Source: Bermanella sp047621325 (GTDB taxonomy: Bacteria; Pseudomonadota; Gammaproteobacteria; Pseudomonadales; Oceanobacteraceae). From it: a stretch of DNA of 64,000 nt. The DNA lies in NCBI GenBank assembly GCA_047621325.1, contig JBLHLT010000001.1:1-64000 (forward strand). Reading direction: 5' to 3'. Below the pieces are notes generated by a model. That model did no database searches, was not told the origin of the DNA, and worked only from the letters and a program-made list of their open reading frames with translations. The first letter of the stretch is position 1; each line of letters starts with the position of its first letter. Made by a program: the position numbers and the translations under genes. Of the stretch, positions 16,323 through 26,347 are shown piece by piece.

Positions 16323-19300
16323 CTACTTGGCGTTCGCAATCATCTCAAACACCAACTTAGCAAAACCCGCTGCCCTGTTAGGGTCTGATAACAGTTGTAG
16401 CATTTGATTTTGATGTGCATCACTGCTGCCTAAAATGGCATCGTCTATAGCTTTAGGGAAATCACCCAGCATGGCTTGCTCTGGGCTATTTTCGTTGATT
16501 TGCTGCATCACCAAAGCATTTTCCATTACTTTATCGCGAACGGTATTAGCATAATTAACCATATCGGCATCGGTTAGTTCATCCGTGATAAACAGCTCAT
16601 TTAATCGAGCAATAATTTGCGAGAGAAATTCTTCTTTTCGATCACGGCCTTTTGCACTACCCATATCGTTACCGGGCTTTAAATTGTATTCTGGCGCGTC
16701 TTCTTTCAGTTGAATATCTTGCTGACGAATCTTTGATACACGGTAATGGCTAAGCACCACGGTATTCAAATCGATATGATCTTCTTCTATATTCGACTCT
16801 CGTAACATAGGGCGTAAGTTACGGGCATATAAGCTCAGTTTTTCTAGCTCTTTGTCGTCATAATCCACAATTTGAGACATAAATTCATACTGACGAACAA
16901 ACGTGCCTAAATCCTTTTTAAAGATTTCTAAATCATCTTTTGCTTGTTTGCACTCTTTAAAACTGTTCTCGGCATTGGCAATTAATACAGGGTCATTAAA
17001 CTGCTTTTGGCGCTCAAATATATCTTTCGCTTGTTTATACGCCGCTACCGCTGATTTATAACGACTCGTCCAGCGCTCAACGGCTGGCTTACAAATATTG
17101 GCGATAGCCGCATTACTTTTACTTTTTACAAAAAACGCATCACAAAAGCGGTTCACCTCGTCACCTGTAAAAATAGATGCCGAACGCAGCTTTTCTGCCA
17201 CATCAAAGATCAAATCAGGGTCCGTCACGTCGGCCAATTCAGCGGTTTGGTAATAGGGCTGAAAGGCATTCAGTATATCTTCTGGCTCATTAAAGAAATC
17301 CAGAACATAAGTGCCCGTTTCAGCCTTACTTGGGAACGTACGATTCAAACGTGACAAGGTTTGCACACACTCAACCCCACCGAGTTTTTTATCCACATAC
17401 ATGGCGCAAAGCTTAGGTTGGTCAAACCCAGTTTGAAATTTATTCGCCACAATCATCACTTGATAATCATCACTATCAAATGCTTTACGCATGTCACGGC
17501 CTTTCAGGCCCGGGTTCATATTGCTCTCTGTAAATTTTTCACCGATAAGTGCCGCGCTATTTGGGTCAGATTCGTTAAATTCCACCTCGCCCGAAAACGC
17601 CACCATGGCCTCGATCTTCTCATAACCCTTTTGTGTTATGTATTTATCGAACCCTTGCTTATAACGCACCGCTTCTTTACGTGAACTGGTCACCACCATG
17701 GCTTTGGCTTGCCCGCCCAGTAACCCCATAATGTTGTCTTTAAAATGCTCGACAATAATTTCGACTTTTTTAGTGATGTTGTAATCGTGTAGACGTACCC
17801 ATTGGTTTAACTTCACCTTGGCTTTTTTGCTTTCGACTTCTTGATCACTGCCTTCTATTTTCATGGCAAGGTTATAGGCCACTTTATAGTTGGTGTAGTT
17901 TTTAAGCACATCTAAAATAAAGCCCTCTTCAATGGCTTGGCGCATGCTGTAAACATGGTATGCCTCTGGCTTATTGGTTTTTGAGGGGGCTTCTTCTGGG
18001 TTAGGCAAGCGGCCAAACAATTCTAGGGTTTTGGTTTTAGGCGTGGCCGTAAAGGCGAGATAACTTAAATTACTGGACGCACGGCGAGAGGCTACGGCTG
18101 CATCTAGAATATCTTCGGTAGTGAGTTCTTCGTCTTCACCTGCGCCATCAATCATCAAAACTTCTTTTAATTGACGTGCAGTACTGCCTGTTTGCGAACT
18201 GTGGGCTTCATCGGCAATGATCACATAATTACGCTCTTTTAAGCTCACATTGTTTTCAATGGCTTTTAGAACAAACGGAAAGGTTTGAATGGTTACAATA
18301 ATGATCGGTTGTGAGCTTTCTAATGCCGCCGCCAGCTTTTCTGATTTACTGCCTTCACCCTCGTTACGGTTAATGCGCCCTACCATGCCTTCAACCGCAG
18401 TGAATTGCGAGATGGTTTCTTGTAGCTGATCATCCAGAACCGTTCGATCTGTTACCACAATTACCGAATCAAATAACTTGCTGCCATCACCTTGGTGTAT
18501 GGCTGAAAGCTGATGAGCCGACCAAGCAATGGAATTCGACTTACCCGAACCCGCACTGTGCTGAATTAAATATTTTTGACCAGGGCCTTCCGTTTTTGCG
18601 GCATCCACTAATTTTGTCACCACATCCCACTGATGATAACGGGGGAATATTAGGGTTTCTTTTTTGTATTTACGTCCTTCCCAATCTTCTTTTTCTTCGA
18701 TTTGTAAATGCACAAAACGGGCTAGAATATTGAGTAAACTATCAGGCAGTAATACCTGATTCCAAAGGTAGTCGGTGGCGTATTGGTTTACATCCGCTGG
18801 AGTATCATTACCTGCGCCGCCTTCTTGAGTGCCTTTGTTAAATGGTAAGAAGAAGGTTTTATCACCTTCTAAACGAGTGGTCATGTGGACTTCGTACTGG
18901 CTTACTGCAAAATGCACCAAAGCACCACGCTTAAACGTTAATAAGGGCTCTGGCTTTTTAGTGGCAGGGTCAACTGCAAAGCGCGTGGTTTGATATTGTT
19001 TAATAGCATTTTCGACCGCTTGCTTGAATTCACTTTTTAACTCTAACGTGGCCACAGGCAAACCATTCACAAACAACACCAAATCAATGCGCCATTTTTT
19101 AGCCCGCTTACCTGTTTCGGCCAGCTCTTCATCGGTTGCCCATGGGCTGTACACTAACTCTGGCACCACTCTTAAACGGTTCTGCTTATAGCGTGCTAGG
19201 GTATCTGGGTTTAGGTCATGTTCAGGCTTAAATTGGCACAAGCTAAAGCGTGTACCGCGATCACGCAGTTCATGACGCAACACTCCAAGTGTGCCAAAAG

Positions 19301-19577
19301 TACGCATGGTTTTATGAGAGGCGTTGTTATCTGTAGAGAGGGCTTTATTAAGCTGTGTGGCCACACGGTCTAAAAATTTCTGATCGGTATCATTCGGGTA
19401 TAAGGCTTTAAACTTTTGCCATTGCTCGTCTTGAGTGTCTTGTACAAAACCTAAAACGTCTTCTGAATACAACGCCAGTTCACGGTTGTACTTTTTAGGG
19501 TCGCCCAATAACCAGCCGTTATCGGTTAAATTACGGATCATTTCATTTTGAAAAGCTAACTCACTTGCGCTGGCCAT
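16323..19577 (-). CDS. hsdR: Type I restriction enzyme, R subunit (HsdR)
   Basis: Motor and nuclease subunit of a type I restriction system that translocates and cleaves unmodified DNA. The N-terminal PD-(D/E)xK nuclease has Asp165, Glu179 and Lys181 (WRIDLVLF...TLELK). The SF2 helicase has Walker A AGSGKS (342-347), DEAH (456-459) and FTATPKTKTLELFG; a HsdR C-terminal region follows. The 1084-residue length is complete. It follows rhuM by 16 bases and is the last gene of the minus-strand hsd operon. Confidence 0.96.
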   Translation of the reverse strand: MASASELAFQNEMIRNLTDNGWLLGDPKKYNRELALYSEDVLGFVQDTQDEQWQKFKALYPNDTDQKFLDRVATQLNKALSTDNNASHKTMRTFGTLGVLRHELRDRGTRFSLCQFKPEHDLNPDTLARYKQNRLRVVPELVYSPWATDEELAETGKRAKKWRIDLVLFVNGLPVATLELKSEFKQAVENAIKQYQTTRFAVDPATKKPEPLLTFKRGALVHFAVSQYEVHMTTRLEGDKTFFLPFNKGTQEGGAGNDTPADVNQYATDYLWNQVLLPDSLLNILARFVHLQIEEKEDWEGRKYKKETLIFPRYHQWDVVTKLVDAAKTEGPGQKYLIQHSAGSGKSNSIAWSAHQLSAIHQGDGSKLFDSVIVVTDRTVLDDQLQETISQFTAVEGMVGRINRNEGEGSKSEKLAAALESSQPIIIVTIQTFPFVLKAIENNVSLKERNYVIIADEAHSSQTGSTARQLKEVLMIDGAGEDEELTTEDILDAAVASRRASSNLSYLAFTATPKTKTLELFGRLPNPEEAPSKTNKPEAYHVYSMRQAIEEGFILDVLKNYTNYKVAYNLAMKIEGSDQEVESKKAKVKLNQWVRLHDYNITKKVEIIVEHFKDNIMGLLGGQAKAMVVTSSRKEAVRYKQGFDKYITQKGYEKIEAMVAFSGEVEFNESDPNSAALIGEKFTESNMNPGLKGRDMRKAFDSDDYQVMIVANKFQTGFDQPKLCAMYVDKKLGGVECVQTLSRLNRTFPSKAETGTYVLDFFNEPEDILNAFQPYYQTAELADVTDPDLIFDVAEKLRSASIFTGDEVNRFCDAFFVKSKSNAAIANICKPAVERWTSRYKSAVAAYKQAKDIFERQKQFNDPVLIANAENSFKECKQAKDDLEIFKKDLGTFVRQYEFMSQIVDYDDKELEKLSLYARNLRPMLRESNIEEDHIDLNTVVLSHYRVSKIRQQDIQLKEDAPEYNLKPGNDMGSAKGRDRKEEFLSQIIARLNELFITDELTDADMVNYANTVRDKVMENALVMQQINENSPEQAMLGDFPKAIDDAILGSSDAHQNQMLQLLSDPNRAAGFAKLVFEMIANAK

Positions 19578-19593
19578 ACTGCAATCCTTTACT

Positions 19594-20643
19594 CTAATCT
19601 TTATCTTTTTTTACAACTGTTTTAGAGGCAGTTGCCAAATATTCAATACTGGCTTTCTCACCATCGGCTTCTTTTAGCAACCTACGTTGCACAGCAAACT
19701 GATCGTAAGTTGCTTTGGCTTTGTTATCGGCTTGCGACTTACTAACAGAACCCGCCCCTTGCAATACATCTCGATCATTAAACTGTAGAAACTGATCTAG
19801 CTTGTTTTGCCAATCTTCAAGGAAAACCTGCTTGCGCTGCAATGCCTGATCCTCGGCAAAATCCAACCACATGTTCACGATGCGATTTAATGCTTTAATT
19901 TCGTCTTCATTCAGATAATTTTTAGCGATAGTGACATCTGTCTTACGTACTTCGTCACCCTTAAACGAGGTCAAACCCATATTAGGTTTATCTAAACTGA
20001 CACGCTGACTAATGAGTTCTGCGGCCGTTAGGCCGGTTGACGCAAAATGCAGTTTATTCTGCATATGTTGAAAAAAGCTGGTTGTTTGTTTATTGCTCGG
20101 ACTGTAGTCCGCCGCCATGACAAAAATATCTTTCACCCGCAAGTACATGCGCCGCTCACTGGCACGAATATCACGGATGCGCTCCAGCATTTCATCAAAG
20201 TAATCTGGCACCATAGAATCGCCCACAGGCGGGTTCTTAAGGCGCTCGTCATCCATGACAAAGCCTTTGATCAAATACTCTTCCAATGTGGAGGTGGCCC
20301 ACTTGCGAAATTGCGTGCCACGAGACGATCGCACCCGATAACCTACGCCAATGATCACAGGCAAGGCATAATGCTGCTTTTTGCGGCTGACTTGCCGCCC
20401 ACCTTCAAGGGCAACTTGTAAGTAAGACTTACAGGTTAGATTTTGATCAAGCTCACCCTCTTCGTACACAGCCTTAATATGCTGAGTAATCGCCTGGGGG
20501 CTAATTTGATACAAGTCGGCCATAGCGGCTTGGGTTAACCACAAGGTATCGGACTCGAAACGGCATTCCACGCGGGTCCGACCATCCGCTGCCTGAAACA
20601 GCACAAATTCTCCTTGCGGAGCTTGTGGTAAATCATTGCTCAC
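19594..20643 (-). CDS. RhuM family protein
   Basis: A 349-residue member of the virulence RhuM family, often embedded in type I restriction operons; its biochemical role is unknown. Visible family features are LWLTQAAMADLYQISPQAIT (a helix-turn-helix-like N-terminus), the YALPVIIGVGYRVRSSRGTQF segment (shared with Fic/RhuM-type proteins) and the conserved FVMDDERLKNP. The C-terminal part is helical. It lies between the hsdR gene and the disrupted nuclease-like gene, on the same strand. Confidence 0.9.
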   Translation of the reverse strand: MSNDLPQAPQGEFVLFQAADGRTRVECRFESDTLWLTQAAMADLYQISPQAITQHIKAVYEEGELDQNLTCKSYLQVALEGGRQVSRKKQHYALPVIIGVGYRVRSSRGTQFRKWATSTLEEYLIKGFVMDDERLKNPPVGDSMVPDYFDEMLERIRDIRASERRMYLRVKDIFVMAADYSPSNKQTTSFFQHMQNKLHFASTGLTAAELISQRVSLDKPNMGLTSFKGDEVRKTDVTIAKNYLNEDEIKALNRIVNMWLDFAEDQALQRKQVFLEDWQNKLDQFLQFNDRDVLQGAGSVSKSQADNKAKATYDQFAVQRRLLKEADGEKASIEYLATASKTVVKKDKD

Positions 20644-20946
20644 TGAAACAAATCCTTATTTAAAAACAAGTCTAGTTCGCCACTTCTTCGCCATGGGAAC
20701 TTACACTCATACTAAAATTATCTGGCTCACTTAAACCGCTAAACCTTTTTAGGAAAACCGCCAACCCCTATTAGGGCCGAGAAACGAGCTAAGTACAGTA
20801 TTTACGCAACCTGTAGACAAATTCATAGCCCCGAGCCTGTCCGAAAAAGGCATGGTGATTCCGGACATTACCACAACTAAAAAAGAGGCTTTGTAAGTAA
20901 CTTGTAAGTAAAACTTACAGATTGTGGCTTGATCAATCGCTGATCA
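20644..20946. other. Intergenic stretch with a RhuM-like remnant
   Basis: There is no intact gene here. On the minus strand, 20893-20937 reads as DQATICKFYLQV in one frame, resembling the DQNLTCKSYLQV segment encoded inside rhuM (around 20410-20450). About 40 bases are similar at DNA level. This may be a decayed duplicate of rhuM. Confidence 0.35.
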
Positions 20947-21271
20947 CTATTCCATCACCAGCCATTTAAAGTCACCCTGATTTTTTTTGTAGCCAATCTA
21001 AATAAAATAAGCCCTGATTAATCACCGTACGGCTTTGATCACATTTATATTCAATAATCACAGGGCAGTTGTTTTCATCTAACCCCAAGGAATCAATACG
21101 GCCTTTATGGGTATTGCCAGTGCTGTGCTCAGTTTTTAAAAACCGCACGCCTAACAATACCTCCATATTATCTTCCACTTGGGTTTGTAGGTCGCGTTCT
21201 AGCTTGGCAGCACTGCCGGATAATTCTTTGGCACAGTCACCGCCAAGGGCGAATAGTTTAATATCACTCAT
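20947..21271 (-). pseudogene. Frameshifted, truncated nuclease-like gene (DUF5655-associated N-domain)
   Basis: The open frame (20972-21271, 99 codons) matches the N-terminal part of a family of about 300 residues with GRIDSLGLDEN...PVIIEYK, a PD-(D/E)xK-like nuclease core. It ends abruptly after LDWLQKKSG. At an A8 tract (plus-strand T8, near 20981-20988) losing one base restores the family-like continuation GDFKWLVME, which then meets TAG at 20947-20949. So the gene carries both a frameshift and a truncation. It overlaps the upstream gene by four bases (ATGA). Confidence 0.65.
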
Positions 21272-22059
21272 GCTTCACCACTCAAATCGATAATAAGATT
21301 TTTCCCAGTTTCTGAAAAAGCTAAATAGACATAGGCCAATATCGTAAATGGAATAGTTGGTGTATATAAAAATAGGTTTTTTAACTTATCACTATCATTC
21401 AAGGTGCGCTCAAGATTAGGGTGAGCCATTATAAGCAACCTCAATAGCAAGCCAGCTGAAAACCCCTTATCAAAACTAACCTGTTTAAAGCTACCAAGCT
21501 CTGCTACATTAAAGCTTCTTGAGTTAACAATACATTTAGCCAGCCATAACACATCTTCTCGATATTTTTCATCTAGATCATTTAACTCTACATTCGAGTT
21601 TAAAGAATCAGCTGCTGTTTCTGAATAATCATTAACGATGTTGCAAGCCTGAATATTTTTCAATAATTGATTAATATGTGTTCTCAATGCGAAATCAAAC
21701 TCTTTTCGATTTCTTTCATCGACTTCCATACGTTTGCTATTAATACGATAAAGCAAAGAACCTATTACAATTTGATTAGCTAAAAGTTTCTCTGGTACTA
21801 ACACTAAGGTAAGCTCTTCCATTAACTCAAGAAGCTGCTTAACTTTTCTTTCATCATGGTCAATTTTACGCTGTTTAAAATAAAGCCATACAGCCCAAGG
21901 GAAAGCAAGACTACCTACAATTGATGCAACATCCTTTGTAAAAGTCCACCATCCATCTTTGAAGACTACAGCAGCATACTGGCCTAAAGACATCACAAAA
22001 AGCGCAAGCAATCCTAAGCAAAAAATAGCATAAAAATATTTAAACATTCTAAATGACAT
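21268..22059 (-). CDS. Unknown two-TM membrane protein in the hsd operon
   Basis: A 263-residue protein with two N-terminal hydrophobic segments (about residues 7-32 and 42-60), then a charged, helical cytoplasmic domain beginning YFKQRKIDHDERKVKQ. No family is recognised. The ATG is preceded by AGGTGG nine bases upstream. It lies between hsdS and the broken nuclease-like gene and overlaps the latter by four bases. Its place inside a restriction operon suggests a defence accessory, but that is inference only. Confidence 0.75.
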   Translation of the reverse strand: MSFRMFKYFYAIFCLGLLALFVMSLGQYAAVVFKDGWWTFTKDVASIVGSLAFPWAVWLYFKQRKIDHDERKVKQLLELMEELTLVLVPEKLLANQIVIGSLLYRINSKRMEVDERNRKEFDFALRTHINQLLKNIQACNIVNDYSETAADSLNSNVELNDLDEKYREDVLWLAKCIVNSRSFNVAELGSFKQVSFDKGFSAGLLLRLLIMAHPNLERTLNDSDKLKNLFLYTPTIPFTILAYVYLAFSETGKNLIIDLSGEA

Positions 22060-22132
22060 TAAATGGCCACCTACAAATTATTAATATCACGTAGATAGGC
22101 GCATTTTTCTGCTCTTTTTTATCCGCTGTCAT

Positions 22133-23509
22133 TTAGCTAGCCTCTGATATTCTTTCAAACAGTTCTGGTGCTTGCCAATTGCGTACGTCTATTTTTCCTG
22201 TGACAGCGGCAGAGATTAGAGCTGTGCGGCGTTCTTGCATTAATTTTATTGAATTATTAGCTTTATCAATCAAGGCATCATATTTAATATTTGATTCTTC
22301 GATAAAAGTAATTATTGCCTCTACCTCATTGCGTGGTGGCAAACCTACTTTAATCCCACCCACTGACTCTGTATTTAAATTCAACTGTGTACCCATTTTC
22401 CCAAGACCTAAATATGCCTCTCCAGCCTCGAATATATAATATAAAAATTTATTGTTAATTTTTAATTCTGGAAAATATACAAATCCATCGTGAATGCATG
22501 CCTTAGATATAGTAAGGCATGGCTTCCCTACTGTTCCGGCAATACTGACAAATAGCTGCTCAGCTTCTAGCTTGACACTTAGGGATGCTCCTAATGCTGA
22601 CAATCGTTGTGTTGTAGATGTTAAATACATCCCAGCTTTTGAAACATCGGCAATACGAACCCAGGCATAATCACCGTTATCATCGAAGTACCGCTGGTCA
22701 TCGATAGGGCGCGGACTAGCCCCCCTTTTCACTGTGGAAAGGTGCTTTATAAATATAACTTCCCAATGCTCTGGCACCTCACCTAACCATTCCACACCTG
22801 AGTCGCGCATGGGGGCGTTGGGGTTGAGGCCCTTGGTGACGGCGTGGCTGATGACGGCTTGGCGTTTTTCTTTTAGCAGTGCAATGAGCTGTTGTTGTTT
22901 TTCGATCAGGGTGTCGATTTTGGCGGTTTCGTAGTCGAGGAAGTTGGCGATTTTTTGTTGTTCATCAAACGGTGGGCAACATACAGTTAAGTTTTCTAAT
23001 ATTCCCATCCCAATATTCTGCTGTGTTCCGAAAGTCCAACTTAGTTGAACTGATTTCTGGAAGGGATCAGAGCGCAAATAATTTAACAAAAAGTAAGGGT
23101 TATAAGTATTTTTACAACGCATAACAGCAAGAGGGGACCAGATATTAAAATGCTGGTCTGTTTCTACTATTGCAGTAATTCCAGTAGTAGCACCAGACTT
23201 AACCATATAAACATCATTTCTTTGAGGTCTATATTTTTGGCTAAAGAACTCATCGTCCACTTCAGAAATAAAACCTCTGATTTTATTAAAGTCAATATAA
23301 CCACCAGAAACTGCCTCTGCTGAGACGAAAGGTACACCCTCATCTATAAATTCAGGTGTTGAATGTGGACCATCTGTAATAGGGATAGACAACACATGCT
23401 TTAAAGATACTGTTTTCCAATTAGCAGGTATCACATCAAGCCATTTGCTGCCTGAATCTTTATATTCTGAATACGCACTATATTTCTCGTTCAAGACTGC
23501 TTTACCCAT
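22133..23509 (-). CDS. hsdS: Type I restriction enzyme, S subunit (HsdS)
   Basis: DNA-specificity subunit for the HsdM methylase and HsdR nuclease. Two half-repeats are visible, each a target recognition domain followed by conserved helices: KWLDVIPANWKTVSLKHVLS near the start and EWLGEVPEHWEV in the middle, with PPFDEQQKIANFLDYETAKID after TRD1 and PPRNEVEAI after TRD2. The start at 23509 (MGKAVLNEK) has an AGGAGG seven bases upstream and gives 458 residues; a longer frame to 23548 lacks such a site. Recognition sequence cannot be deduced. Confidence 0.95.
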   Translation of the reverse strand: MGKAVLNEKYSAYSEYKDSGSKWLDVIPANWKTVSLKHVLSIPITDGPHSTPEFIDEGVPFVSAEAVSGGYIDFNKIRGFISEVDDEFFSQKYRPQRNDVYMVKSGATTGITAIVETDQHFNIWSPLAVMRCKNTYNPYFLLNYLRSDPFQKSVQLSWTFGTQQNIGMGILENLTVCCPPFDEQQKIANFLDYETAKIDTLIEKQQQLIALLKEKRQAVISHAVTKGLNPNAPMRDSGVEWLGEVPEHWEVIFIKHLSTVKRGASPRPIDDQRYFDDNGDYAWVRIADVSKAGMYLTSTTQRLSALGASLSVKLEAEQLFVSIAGTVGKPCLTISKACIHDGFVYFPELKINNKFLYYIFEAGEAYLGLGKMGTQLNLNTESVGGIKVGLPPRNEVEAIITFIEESNIKYDALIDKANNSIKLMQERRTALISAAVTGKIDVRNWQAPELFERISEAS

Positions 23510-23557
23510 AAACCAACCCTCCTGTTGAGGATTTTTTCGTGAGTGCAAGGCAATGGG

Positions 23558-23575
23558 TTCCCGCCTTCGCGGGAA
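23558..23575. repeat. REP-like palindrome between hsdS and hsdM
   Basis: TTCCCGC (23558-23564) and GCGGGAA (23569-23575) flank a CTTC loop. A similar CGCCTTCGCGGG core occurs near 52010-52021. Confidence 0.55.
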
Positions 23576-23617
23576 TGACGAATGAAAACGCGGGAGTGGC
23601 GATTAAAGAAAAAGACA

Positions 23618-25990
23618 TCAGGAGTGTACCTCCTGAAGCAGGTTCATAATCTCGGCTGACACCTTATCCAAATCCGCATCAATCTCTACCAAATCCCTTG
23701 GCGGCTGATACTGATAAAAATGGCGGTTAAACGGTATCTCGTAACCCACAATACCGATCTCGCCATCTTGTGGGTCGGTTTTGCTTGAGTCGATCCAGGC
23801 ATCGGGCACATGGGGTTGTACTTCTTTTCTAAAGTAGGCTTCGTTTAGTTCGTTCACTGTTTGGGTTGGATCTAACGCTACGTTTTCGTTATCGCGTAAA
23901 TCGCCGTCTGGCTTAAACTCAATAGTCTGGCCATCAACATCAAACAAACCATAAAACGGGTTGGCCTCGGCATTTTTGTGTATTTTTTTGATGACCTTTT
24001 CTGCTGCTGGGTTTTTCCAGCTTACGGCAGCGGTGATGGCTTTAAGTTCTTTGCTGTCGAGTTTGATGTTTTGTGCTTTGCAAGCGACTTTTATGGCGGC
24101 GTCGTATTGGTTCATGTCGTCATGTTGCTCGGTACCAATATGGGCTTGCAGTTGTTTGGCTTTTAATAAGATGGCTTTCTGCTCTAACCACAGTTTTGGG
24201 TTAAGCAGGTCTTTGATTTGTTTTTCTTTTAGCTCGCTGAAGTTGGCTTTTAAGTGGACGCGAATTTCAACTTCGTTTTCGGTTAGCACACCATAGCGTT
24301 CACAGTCTTCACTGTCGCTCCAAGGCTGATCGGAAGTGTTGCCAGAATTATTTCCGAAAGTTTCGTATATCCACTTCATGGGAGCGTTGAACGGTTTATT
24401 AGCAAAGCGTAACTCGGCCAAGCGCTCGTCACTAAACTGATAGCTTTCGCGCAGTGGGCGCTCGATGGTGATACGGCGATAGCCAAATTCGTGAGTATCG
24501 AAAATTTTGGCGGCAAAGGTTTTAGGTGTTTCAACCTTAGGGTTAGCCGATTGACGGCCACGGTTGGATTTTTGCTCGGCAGGTTTGTCTAAATTGGTGG
24601 CATCCACGACTTCAAACGCGCCAAAGGTGCGAGTGATTAAGGCGATGTCATCAGCGCTCATTTCATTACGCTTGCTGCCTAAGGATTTACGCATTTTACT
24701 GCACAGATTCACGCCGTTGATTAATTGCACTTTGCCTTTGCGTTCCGCTTGTTTGTGATTACTGAGAATCCACACGTAGGTAGCAATACCTGTGTTGTAA
24801 AACATGTCGGTGGGTAAGGCAACGATGGTTTCTAGTAGATCGGCTTCTAGGATGTAACGGCGTATTTCAGATTCACCAGAGCCTGCGCCGCCTGTGAATA
24901 ACGGTGAGCCGTTTAAAATAATGCCAATACGGCCACCCCCATCGTTTGTATCACGCAGTTTTTTAATTAGGTGCAGTAAGAATAATAACGAGCCGTCACT
25001 CACCCGTGGTAAGCCCGGGCCAAAACGACCGTCATAGCCTTTTAGGGTGTGTTCGTCTTTGATGCTGGATTCGATTTTTTTCCAATCCACGCCAAATGGC
25101 GGGTTAGACAGCATGTAGTCGAATTTATCGGCGTAGAGCTGGTCGTTACTTAGGGTATTGCCCAGTTTGATGTTGTTAACCTCTTGCCCTTTGATAAGCA
25201 TGTCGGCTTTACAGATGGCATAGCTTTCTGGGTTAAGCTCTTGGCCAAAGGCGCGCATGGTGGCTTGCGGGTTAAGCTCGTGCAGGTATTCCATACCCGA
25301 CGATAAAAAGCCCCCTGTGCCCGCCGTAGGGTCGTATATGGTGCGGATAATGCCGGACTTGCTTAGGGCGTCGTCGTCTTCCATAAACACTAGGGATGTG
25401 GTCAAGCGTACGATGTCCCTTGGGGTGAAGTGTTCCCCTGCGGTTTCGTTTGAGCCTTCTGCAAAACGGCGGATCAGTTCTTCAAAGGTGAGGCCCATGT
25501 CGTGGTTAGAGATGGCTTTGGGACTTAAATCGGTTTTGCGTACTTTTTGCACCACTTTATAAAGTAAGTCGCAATCGTTTAGCTGGCCAATGAATTCGGC
25601 AAAGTTGAAGTATTCGAATATCTCACGGGCGTCTTTTGAGAAACCTTGAATGTAGCTCAGTAGGTTATCTTTGATGCCGGTTTCACCCAGTTTGGATAAA
25701 TCCATTTTTGAGGTGTTGTAAAACTGCAAACCATCTGGCTTGTTGCTGGTTTTGGTGGCGCGCAGTATGAGTTTTTCTTGGGCGTCTTCGGGTAGGTTCA
25801 TTTTTTGAACCTTCTCATATTCAGCTAATACCGCTTCTTTGCTTTCTTCTAGTACGCCTTCTAAGCGGCGCAGCAGGGTAAACGGTAAGATGATGCGCCC
25901 GTATTGGCTTTGTTTGAAATCACCGCGTAACAGGTCGGCAATGGACCAACAATAAGCGGCTAGGTTGTTGGGGGTTTGGTTTTGGGTCAT
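23618..25990 (-). CDS. hsdM: Type I restriction-modification methylase, M subunit (HsdM)
   Basis: Adenine-N6 methyltransferase subunit. An N-terminal helical HsdM domain (SIADLLRGDFKQSQYGRIIL) precedes the Rossmann methylase with the SAM motif DPTAGTGGFL (220-229) and the catalytic motif NPPFG (296-300). At 790 residues it is longer than typical HsdM, with a C-terminal extension of about 250 residues, a form seen in some type I systems. The start at 25990 is the ATG directly after a TTG. It is the first gene of the operon. Confidence 0.95.
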   Translation of the reverse strand: MTQNQTPNNLAAYCWSIADLLRGDFKQSQYGRIILPFTLLRRLEGVLEESKEAVLAEYEKVQKMNLPEDAQEKLILRATKTSNKPDGLQFYNTSKMDLSKLGETGIKDNLLSYIQGFSKDAREIFEYFNFAEFIGQLNDCDLLYKVVQKVRKTDLSPKAISNHDMGLTFEELIRRFAEGSNETAGEHFTPRDIVRLTTSLVFMEDDDALSKSGIIRTIYDPTAGTGGFLSSGMEYLHELNPQATMRAFGQELNPESYAICKADMLIKGQEVNNIKLGNTLSNDQLYADKFDYMLSNPPFGVDWKKIESSIKDEHTLKGYDGRFGPGLPRVSDGSLLFLLHLIKKLRDTNDGGGRIGIILNGSPLFTGGAGSGESEIRRYILEADLLETIVALPTDMFYNTGIATYVWILSNHKQAERKGKVQLINGVNLCSKMRKSLGSKRNEMSADDIALITRTFGAFEVVDATNLDKPAEQKSNRGRQSANPKVETPKTFAAKIFDTHEFGYRRITIERPLRESYQFSDERLAELRFANKPFNAPMKWIYETFGNNSGNTSDQPWSDSEDCERYGVLTENEVEIRVHLKANFSELKEKQIKDLLNPKLWLEQKAILLKAKQLQAHIGTEQHDDMNQYDAAIKVACKAQNIKLDSKELKAITAAVSWKNPAAEKVIKKIHKNAEANPFYGLFDVDGQTIEFKPDGDLRDNENVALDPTQTVNELNEAYFRKEVQPHVPDAWIDSSKTDPQDGEIGIVGYEIPFNRHFYQYQPPRDLVEIDADLDKVSAEIMNLLQEVHS

Positions 25991-26347
25991 CAATTGTCAA
26001 CTTATTATTAATTCGGGCACAGGACGTACGGGATAACCAAGGCGTAAATGCCAATTGCAGGATGTAGATAAACCCTGGTTAATCCTTAACCAAATAAACG
26101 GGAGAGGCTCCCGTTTTGGTGGTACTTTTGTATGGCTATAGTTATACCTTGGTGGGGCTTAATGGGCAATGTTGGCTGAAGACTTATGGGGGCTTGTTAG
26201 GCTAGGTACTTCAATAAGCTATCCAGATTGCGAAGAGCGCTTTAGTAGCCCAATTAAAAACATGTAGATATATAAAAAAGTAGGGGTTTCTCACTACTCA
26301 GGCTGACCTATGCCCGTTAATGTTAGGGCTCAAATAAGGAAGTCACT
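25991..26347. other. Divergent intergenic region between hsdM and unknown operon
   Basis: There is no gene here. AAACGGGAG (26096-26104) and CTCCCGTTT (26108-26116) form a perfect 9-base stem over 3 bases, with A and T flanks. It could be a terminator/attenuator or operator between the divergent hsdM and 26348 transcripts. The rest is AT-rich with no other clear signal. Confidence 0.5.
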
